NCBI GenBank assembly: GCA_009774535.1
Contig: VSNY01000132.1
Location: 1-11,066 of the forward strand
Length of the DNA stretch: 11,066 nt
Direction of reading: 5' to 3'
DNA from: Lachnospiraceae bacterium
Lineage (GTDB): Bacteria > Bacillota > Clostridia > Lachnospirales > Lachnospiraceae
Shown: positions 6,501 through 11,066 of the stretch, piece after piece
Numbering within the stretch: the stretch's first letter is position 1
Layout of the letters: every line of letters begins with the position of its first letter
Notes under the pieces: generated by a model
Database searches by the model: none
Seen by the model: the letters and a program-made list of their open reading frames with translations, nothing else
What the model was told of the DNA's origin: nothing
Translations under genes and position numbers: made by a program

Positions 6501-7544
6501 CCTGGCTGTTCTGAGATTTTGCTGTCCGGAGATGCGCAAGACCTTCCGGATGATTTGCAGTTACAGTTTTACGTGGAAAACACGACTTATGAATGGCAAG
6601 ACCTTAATGCGGAAGAACAGAGCCGGTACCAGAAAAAGGCAGTCGTGACAAACAGCGATACAAAGGCCCGGGAAACTTATTATATCAAATATGAGAAATA
6701 TGTTCCGAATTTCAACTTGTATCAGATCACGGCGGACAATAACGGCAAATTCAGCTGGAAAAATCTCGAAATCCAGGATGCGGACGGTAAGGTCAAAAAT
6801 GTTCTGACCGTTACCGGGCAGGCGCTGGAGCTGAAAAATCCGAGATTTGCTTTCTATAGCTCCGATATACAAAGTACCTATGAAGAGCTGCCGGATGATC
6901 CTGAATACACAGGTAAGCTGACAGCAACCTACGGCAGTGATTATGAAGAAGTATATTACATTATATATGGATCCTCACTGGAGCCGACGGATGTAACAGA
7001 CAAAGATCATGAGCTCAATGGATGGTATGTAGAATCGAAAACAGACGGCGGCAGTACGATCAACTGCATCCATATCTATGGGACGGAGAGCAAACTAACA
7101 ACCGGTGCGGCGCTTTCTTTCAATTATTCGGACGAAATCAACAGTTCGTATGAGGAATTGGACGGCCAGGGCGGTTATGCCGGCAAGTTTACGGTTCAAT
7201 GGAATTCGGTTACAAAAGAATATTACGTGCAGTATCATGTGGGGATTCCTGAAATTCTCTTACGGGGCGTTTTGGAAGACGGAAACATCATAAGCTCGAT
7301 CTCTATGGAGACAGGCACAGACGGACAGAAGATTTACCACGTCGAAGGTTCTAAGCCGGAGCTTGGGACGGATGCGTCATTAAGCAATGTAACGTTCCAG
7401 TTCCATATCGCCATTGACAGGGACGCTGTGAATGTAAGGCGTGCGGATTCCCAGGATTCTCCTTGGGATTATCAATTGCAGGTAACTTATAAGGGGCAGG
7501 AGCAAAAGATTTATATCAAATATACGCAAAATCAAAAAGGCTGA
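3585..7544 (+). CDS. Large secreted Ig-like multidomain surface protein (1319 aa)
   Basis: The product is predicted to be exported and extracellular, probably an adhesion or matrix-binding protein; the ligand is unknown. ATG 3585 follows AAAGGAGG (3569-3576) by 8 bases, and the protein starts with a classical signal peptide (hydrophobic core ~10-25, likely cleavage after ANA at 30-32). Domains in order: two BIG2-type Ig-like repeats (39-129, 130-220), basic and rich in Lys/Thr/Val; a TPDTPDVP proline linker (222-250) followed by a Gly/Ser/Tyr stretch to ~285; a Val/Ile/Ala-rich beta region (~290-510); two carboxypeptidase-regulatory-like sandwiches (~514-620, starting LGSITGAV, and ~628-725, starting GSVTGVI); a YfaP/DUF2135-like module (~728-845, IRFVLRWG...DLDSHLVGP); a helical stretch (~883-949); and four ~90-residue repeats to the end. 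There is no LPxTG signal or C-terminal membrane helix, so anchoring is unexplained. The N-terminal half is basic and the C-terminal half acidic. It has its own leader and terminator and is probably monocistronic. Domain calls after residue 290 are less certain than the Ig-like repeats. Confidence 0.88.
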   Translation: MKQFSMQKTFRILFAMAFLVASLCGPDVSANAAADAAKSIQLKVDAKNVTKKTFSMATGTTKQLKVTVKPASSKKAVAYASKNSKVVSVTKKGKLTAKKAGTAQIIVKVTSKDGTSKKTWVKIKVSDQTSISLKIGTKNVTKKTFKMTTGASKQLKVTVKPASFKKTVTYGSKNSKIVSVTKKGKLTAKKTGTTQINVKVTSKNGTSKKTWVKIKVSDKKAETPDTPDVPETPDTPDVPKTPDTPDVPETPGTSGGSGSPGYTGGGSTGYWPSYPSAGSNTQDTDTTINTQEKLLAALRKQPSEVVFQTDKVCSVVIPEGTYKNTVLIVDAPNATIANAAVYEKIVIKAIKSDTWIEKAVGNFIDVVAKKSHVKIEEGAQADIQVNEGAEEVDLENNGTIGKLALSTKATVLISGNNQKRIPLAVDEKGKDATVNTSVPLDVTASATIVLQLHGGAEITSTITISNAGAVPTIVAALVGYLQVTNQQTGRPEDVLVTMPSPGDKGFETTPSKELGSITGAVKRITAGADEGKEVNPVEGAEVHVIPYERGVLESDLEAAIRAAEENNKCYMQKTSAEGKYTVENIPYGNYVIIVKADGLQNYFYTIVLDTTSKIIDTITMVGQTDGTGSVTGVIKDAFTGDPVTETLKLYLRKGAGTVAGEAIRETETGSGGEYSFQNLQAGVYTIRVVDERPSVEGVENYINVTFNIVVLANTTMSQDMTITKAIKDDQIRFVLRWGKQSDEVSRDLDSHLVGPKASGDGLFHTYFSNKSYSEGDHKYADLDVDNVSWEGPETTTVYQKTDGVYHFYVFDYSEQYNIDNKKLAMSEAKVDIYLGGRLLTTYHVPDGTGTLWDVCTYDTASNTLTPMNQIFQYPYGNSSSIGLADKLKERLDDLVSTYGGNNAAAYFGEEAAGKVLEKIEEATPQPSDGFSEILLCFNILNQCIDELMNSTMVANVYFTGRKECSVFRYSISPGCSEILLSGDAQDLPDDLQLQFYVENTTYEWQDLNAEEQSRYQKKAVVTNSDTKARETYYIKYEKYVPNFNLYQITADNNGKFSWKNLEIQDADGKVKNVLTVTGQALELKNPRFAFYSSDIQSTYEELPDDPEYTGKLTATYGSDYEEVYYIIYGSSLEPTDVTDKDHELNGWYVESKTDGGSTINCIHIYGTESKLTTGAALSFNYSDEINSSYEELDGQGGYAGKFTVQWNSVTKEYYVQYHVGIPEILLRGVLEDGNIISSISMETGTDGQKIYHVEGSKPELGTDASLSNVTFQFHIAIDRDAVNVRRADSQDSPWDYQLQVTYKGQEQKIYIKYTQNQKG
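3699..4244 (+). repeat. Tandem 273-bp repeat encoding two Ig-like domains
   Basis: Units 3699-3971 and 3972-4244 are offset by exactly 273 bases (91 codons). Long stretches are identical or nearly so, for example GTTTCCGTAACGAAAAAAGG at 3843 and again at 4116, and AAGAATGTCACAAAAAAGAC at 3723 and 3996. The high base-level match suggests a fairly recent in-frame duplication and a site prone to copy-number change. Confidence 0.85.
4248..4328 (+). repeat. Three 27-bp repeats encoding a Pro/Thr/Asp linker
   Basis: Three consecutive 9-codon units encode ETPDTPDVP, ETPDTPDVP and KTPDTPDVP (4248-4274, 4275-4301, 4302-4328); a fourth decays to ETPGTSG. Such linkers hold surface domains apart and commonly vary in copy number between strains. 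Confidence 0.85.
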
Positions 7545-7638
7545 TTTCGGCAGGGAACAGACAAAGCAAACGAAATAAACGCCCTTAACCGGCAGCCTTC
7601 CATCGCAAAACAGCTGGAAATGGTTTTGCGTGGAACTG

Positions 7639-7675
7639 AAAAACACTGCGCAGGAATGCGCAGTGTTTTTATACT
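7639..7675. terminator. Strong bidirectional terminator between convergent genes
   Basis: AAAAACACTGCGCA (7639-7652) pairs perfectly with TGCGCAGTGTTTTT (7657-7670) around the loop GGAA, a 14-bp stem with A/T ends on both sides. It serves the surface-protein gene on the plus strand and the DUF2225 gene on the minus strand, whose stop codon (7669-7671) overlaps the hairpin. The 94 bases between the plus-strand stop and the hairpin show no other feature. Confidence 0.9.
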
Positions 7676-8589
7676 GAAGTCTGCTGCTTTTCCGCACGCA
7701 GCTTATCCAGCACTTCCTCTTTGAGGAGGCGTGCTTTATCTTTCATACGGCTTGGCGCGGACCTTGAGGTAATAATATTGCTGATGGACCGCACGGCCAC
7801 ATCATACCTTCCGGTTTCAATCGCCAGCGTAGCCAGCAGGTATTCCATTGTCAGATCATTCATGCCGGCAAACGGCGCTGTTTCTTTGGCTAATGCACGC
7901 GTAAAGCCTTCAAATGCCTGCTGCAGGCATTCCGTTTCCTCCGTCCGGCACAGTTCGATTTCTTTCTCGTTTTTTTTCGTGCCGCTTTCCAGCTCTTCTC
8001 TTTTGCCGCGGTACAGCCATCCGATCAGCAGACAGATATATGCCTTATCACTCGCTTTTCCATCCTTGACGACTTCTGTAAACAGCGCCAGTTTATGATA
8101 GTCGATTGCTTCATCATAAGTAAAAATATCTTTATTGTCAATTGGCGGTTCCGGCTTGAATCTGGAACAGATCTTTTCTTCCACCACTTTACGGTAACGG
8201 TCGCTCAGTCTTGGAAAATTTCTGGCTATGGATGTATATCCGCAGTATGGGCAGTGATACACGCCATATTTAAGCGTGTCAAAATGTTCGCATCGCGGAC
8301 GCAGATCCATATCCGGTTCCATCCGCTTTACATGGCCGCTTCTTGGCACCAGGGTTGGAAAGATCTTATCGCAGCATTTGCAGCGTATGTTCTTTTTAAA
8401 AAGATGCCCTTTCTCCATCTCCAGACGACGTTCTTCTTCGGACATTCCATCATTTCCCGCATTCCCGTTTTTAAGAGCCCTAAGACGCGCCAGCTCTTTT
8501 TCTTTTGATGTTAAAAAAAGATCATCGCCGATTTCCTCACGTATATTTCCCTTCATTCCGAACTTACTAAGTCCATCAAACAACCCCAT
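7669..8589 (-). CDS. DUF2225 family zinc-ribbon protein (306 aa)
   Basis: A soluble protein, probably cytoplasmic, of unknown biochemical role. The DUF2225 signature is visible: a first metal-binding knuckle CKCC (C70, C72, C73) and a second, CPYCGYTSIARNF (C113, C116), as in the family's C-x2-C...CP.CG.A...F pattern, followed by a helical, TPR-like C-terminal half (~155-300) with tandem helices such as YICLLIGWLYRGKREEL and LLATLAIETGRYDVAVRSI. ATG 8589 (MGLFDGLSKFG) was preferred: AGAGGAGA lies just upstream and the promoter -10 box is at 8680-8685, so the longer in-frame start at 8730 lies upstream of the probable transcription start. The segment before the knuckle (~27-62) is charged and probably helical. 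The gene stands alone, convergent with the surface-protein gene and divergent from the chemoreceptor gene. Family call is good; function is not established for the family as far as I know. Confidence 0.88.
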   Translation of the reverse strand: MGLFDGLSKFGMKGNIREEIGDDLFLTSKEKELARLRALKNGNAGNDGMSEEERRLEMEKGHLFKKNIRCKCCDKIFPTLVPRSGHVKRMEPDMDLRPRCEHFDTLKYGVYHCPYCGYTSIARNFPRLSDRYRKVVEEKICSRFKPEPPIDNKDIFTYDEAIDYHKLALFTEVVKDGKASDKAYICLLIGWLYRGKREELESGTKKNEKEIELCRTEETECLQQAFEGFTRALAKETAPFAGMNDLTMEYLLATLAIETGRYDVAVRSISNIITSRSAPSRMKDKARLLKEEVLDKLRAEKQQTSV

Positions 8590-8679
8590 CTTTGATTCTC
8601 CTCTTTTAAAGTTCTGTGATCTGCCTGATGTTAACAGCTGCTCATAATTTTCCAGAGATTCTACACAGTCGTATTCCAT

Positions 8680-8708
8680 ATTATAATTTTTTCTGTACCT
8701 TTTGTCAA
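8680..8708 (-). promoter_or_regulatory. Consensus sigma-A promoter for the DUF2225 gene
   Basis: On the minus strand, TTGACA (8708-8703) and TATAAT (8685-8680) are both perfect matches separated by 17 bases. Transcription should begin near 8673, giving an ~85-base untranslated leader before ATG 8589. This suggests strong, largely constitutive expression. Confidence 0.85.
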
Positions 8709-8833
8709 ATGTTTCGTAGGTTTTTCCCAAAAAACAAGCGGTTTGGCTTTTGCATAAATTACAACAATCCGGACAAAGTATTGCAATTTTGATTTTGTTC
8801 GCCTATGCAGGGAGGTTAGTTAACGATTGCACA

Positions 8834-8862
8834 TTGACAGCGGCCCTCTGAAATGCTATGCT
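8834..8862 (+). promoter_or_regulatory. Sigma-A promoter for the chemoreceptor gene
   Basis: TTGACA (8834-8839) and TATGCT (8857-8862), spacer 17 bases, lie about 70 bases before the chemoreceptor start. The boxes match the housekeeping sigma factor; no sigma-D/28 flagellar-type boxes (TAAA...GCCGATAA) were seen. The interval between this and the minus-strand promoter (8709-8833) is AT-rich and holds nothing else that is recognised. Confidence 0.75.
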
Positions 8863-8934
8863 GATTTTAGAGAATTTGTTGTTATTCCGACTTGTTGAAC
8901 AGCCGGGATATGGCAAGAAAACAGGAGGCGGAAG

Positions 8935-10938
8935 ATGAAAAAGAGAAAGAAACAAACATCCAAAGCAGCGGATCAAACGTTACAAAAGCATCTGGTCACG
9001 CAAGTTATGCGGCTGTTTTTGCTTTTGGTCATCGCACTGATTGTGGTATCCGGGGTATTTATGTATTTCAGCAATATCAATACCTTGCATGAAATGGCAG
9101 ATGTAACGTTGAATTCTACTTCGTCTGCAGTAGAACAAACGCTGCATACATTGGAAGTAAATGCAATGAACGTAGCCGCTTTGGAAACCATCCGGAATCC
9201 CGGAACGACGAGAGAGGAAAAGCTGGAAGCCATGGATGGCGTCCGGATACAGAACAATTACGATGAAGTCGGGTTCGTGGAAATGAACGGGCAGGGGTAT
9301 TCCAATTATGGGGAGTTTGACTTTAATGATCAGCTTCATTTTCAGACAACATCAAAAGGAGGAGTGTTTGTAGGCGAACCGATTATTAACCGTCTGAACG
9401 GTGATATCATTATTATTTCCGGAGCGCCTGTATATAATGACGATCAGATCGTCGGTACGGTGTTTATCGTTGACCTGGTTGCGTCTGTCAATGATAAAAT
9501 CGGTGAACTGACCTTTGGAAAAACGGGTTACGCATATATTATAAATAAGGAAGGGACTGTTATTTTCCATAAAGACGAACAGAAAATTGCAGACCAGATC
9601 AATGCGATTACCCAGAAGGAAACCGACAGATCATACGCTTCTTTAGCAAAAGCGACACAAAAAATCCTTTCCAGCACGGAAGAAGGCACGATTACATACT
9701 GGCAGAATGGCAAAATGATGTTTGCGGCATATTGTCCGGTAACCGGGCATGAGGACTGGCGTCTGATTATGACAGCGCCGAACAGGGAATTTACATCAGT
9801 GGTTGTAATTTCTGTAATTGTCAACAGTATTATCGCTGTGATCCTTTTGGCGGTCAATATTACGTTAATGAAACGCCGGGTTAAGAATATTATTGATCCG
9901 GTAAATATCGTAACAAATCGTCTGGTAAAACTCGCAGAAGGCGATTTAAAGACGCCTGTTGAGGAAATCAATACCGGGGATGAGCTTGCCGTTCTTTCCA
10001 GCAACCTGGGATATACAATTCAAAGCCTGAATCTTTATATTTCAGATATTACAAGAGTGCTTTCCCAGTTATCCGCGGGCAATCTGGATACAGAGACCGA
10101 AGCCGGGTTTGCGGGAGACTTTGTCAGCTTAAAAGAATCGATTGATACGATTATCAGTTCGTTTAACGAGACAATGACACAGATGAACAGCGCTGCGGAT
10201 GTGGTAGCGGATCATTCCGACGGTTCCTCGCAGGGAGCGAAAAATCTGGCAGACAGAACCACAGACCAGGCAAGCGTGTTAGAAGAGCTGACAGCGGGTA
10301 TTACAAGCGTGTCTGATCAGGTGAAGCTTACGGCAGAGAATGCTTCCAGGGCAAGCGAGCGTTCTATGGAAGCTAAAAATAATGTAGAAATCTGCAACCA
10401 GCAGATGCAGTCCATGATCGGCGCGATGGCCGATATCAAAGCTGGTTCTGCCAAGATCAGCGATATTATTAAAAACATTGAGGATATTGCGGAACAGACA
10501 AACCTGCTGTCTTTAAATGCGGCCATTGAAGCAGCGCGCGCGGGCGAGGCCGGAAGAGGATTCTCCGTTGTTGCCGAAGAGGTCAGAAGCCTTGCCGAAG
10601 AGAGCGCAAAAGCAGCTCAGAATACGGCAAGATTAATTACAAAATCGATTGAGACGGTTGAAAACGGAACCAATATTGTAAACGAGACTGCACAGTCCTT
10701 GATGCAGGTAGTAAACAATACAAGTGAGATTACAGGCATTATAGCAGATATTGCAGATGCTGCAAGAGAACAGGCGTCCGCGATTGAACAGATCAATACA
10801 GGATTTGAGCAGATGTCAGATGCAGTAACCATGAACTCCATGACAGCACAGGAAAGCGCGTCATCCAGTGAAGAACTGGCTGCGCAGGCGCAGAACTTAA
10901 AGGGACTGATCAGTCGTTTTTCTTTGAAAAAACAGTAA
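8935..10938 (+). CDS. Methyl-accepting chemotaxis protein with extracellular Cache sensor and two HAMP-like segments
   Basis: A 667-residue membrane receptor that should pass an extracellular ligand signal to CheA/CheW. ATG 8935 follows AGGAGG (8923-8928) by 6 bases. Order: basic cytoplasmic start; first membrane helix (~25-46); extracellular double-Cache domain (~47-285), with membrane-proximal repeats such as GKTGYAYIINKEGTVIFHKD; second membrane helix (~288-312); HAMP (~313-370, with IIDPVNIVTNRL and LAEGDL); a second HAMP-like segment (~374-425, with LSAGNLDTE...GDF); then the long signalling coiled coil, whose hairpin tip (516-556) holds the highly conserved EQTNLLSLNAAIEAARAGEA and GRGFSVVAEEVRSLAEES. 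The helices on both sides are rich in Ala/Glu/Gln/Ser, as expected for methylation sites. No C-terminal CheR-tethering pentapeptide is present. The ligand cannot be read from the sequence; the typical amino-acid-binding Cache motif was not clearly seen. It is a single-gene unit with its own promoter and terminator. Confidence 0.95.
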   Translation: MKKRKKQTSKAADQTLQKHLVTQVMRLFLLLVIALIVVSGVFMYFSNINTLHEMADVTLNSTSSAVEQTLHTLEVNAMNVAALETIRNPGTTREEKLEAMDGVRIQNNYDEVGFVEMNGQGYSNYGEFDFNDQLHFQTTSKGGVFVGEPIINRLNGDIIIISGAPVYNDDQIVGTVFIVDLVASVNDKIGELTFGKTGYAYIINKEGTVIFHKDEQKIADQINAITQKETDRSYASLAKATQKILSSTEEGTITYWQNGKMMFAAYCPVTGHEDWRLIMTAPNREFTSVVVISVIVNSIIAVILLAVNITLMKRRVKNIIDPVNIVTNRLVKLAEGDLKTPVEEINTGDELAVLSSNLGYTIQSLNLYISDITRVLSQLSAGNLDTETEAGFAGDFVSLKESIDTIISSFNETMTQMNSAADVVADHSDGSSQGAKNLADRTTDQASVLEELTAGITSVSDQVKLTAENASRASERSMEAKNNVEICNQQMQSMIGAMADIKAGSAKISDIIKNIEDIAEQTNLLSLNAAIEAARAGEAGRGFSVVAEEVRSLAEESAKAAQNTARLITKSIETVENGTNIVNETAQSLMQVVNNTSEITGIIADIADAAREQASAIEQINTGFEQMSDAVTMNSMTAQESASSSEELAAQAQNLKGLISRFSLKKQ

Positions 10939-10946
10939 TAAAACAG

Positions 10947-10980
10947 CCAGGAACTTGGATGCAGGTTCCTGGTTTTTCTT
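10947..10980 (+). terminator. Rho-independent terminator of the chemoreceptor gene
   Basis: CCAGGAAC (10947-10954) pairs with GTTCCTGG (10965-10972) around a 10-base loop, followed by TTTTTCTT. It starts 9 bases after the stop codon. The remaining sequence to 11066 is AT-rich and shows no recognisable feature. Confidence 0.9.
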
Positions 10981-11066
10981 TGTGCTTTGCTCAGAGATTT
11001 CGCTTTTAGATGTGAAAAAGAGTAAAGATTACCGGATTTTTAATAGATATAGAAATAGGGACAGAT

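Noticed and set aside
8590..8730. Longer N-terminus (47 more residues) for the DUF2225 protein
   Set aside because: A perfect sigma-A promoter lies within that stretch and AGAGGAGA precedes ATG 8589, so the upstream part is most likely untranslated.

Overview
The window looks like chromosomal DNA from a Gram-positive, clostridial-type bacterium, most likely a Lachnospiraceae-like gut or rumen anaerobe. This is inferred from strong AGGAGG ribosome binding sites, consensus sigma-A promoters, and a large Lys/Thr-rich Ig-like surface protein beside a Cache-type chemoreceptor. No rRNA, tRNA, CRISPR array, insertion sequence or phage gene was seen.

Layout. Positions 1-3300 are a patchwork of intact and broken genes, all on the plus strand: the C-terminal end of an AraC-family regulator; a histidine-kinase ATPase-domain remnant; an intact CaCA-type Na+/Ca2+ antiporter; two very small ORFs of unknown function; a GH38/DUF5054-like glycosidase gene that has lost its middle and changed frame; and a short coding-looking remnant ending at a terminator. 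Positions 3300-3584 hold no convincing gene but carry a near-perfect 19-bp hairpin and an apparently structured leader. Positions 3585-7544 encode a 1319-residue secreted multidomain protein: signal peptide, two near-identical Ig-like (BIG2-type) repeats, a TPDTPDVP linker, a beta-rich region, two carboxypeptidase-regulatory-like beta sandwiches, a YfaP/DUF2135-like module, a helical segment and four divergent ~90-residue C-terminal repeats. A strong bidirectional terminator separates it from a convergent DUF2225 zinc-ribbon gene (minus strand, 7669-8589). That gene is divergent from a methyl-accepting chemotaxis protein (8935-10938). The last two each have a recognisable sigma-A promoter in the shared 345-bp intergenic region.

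How the genes relate. The genes do not form one obvious pathway. The right half is three independent transcription units (surface protein, DUF2225 protein, chemoreceptor). The left half looks like a region undergoing deletion and decay, in which the antiporter is the only complete recognisable gene. The items most worth a second look are the surface protein's architecture and C-terminal repeats, its structured leader with two alternative pairing partners, the 19-bp hairpin, and the deletion scar in the glycosidase gene. No complete, clearly novel multi-gene system was identified.
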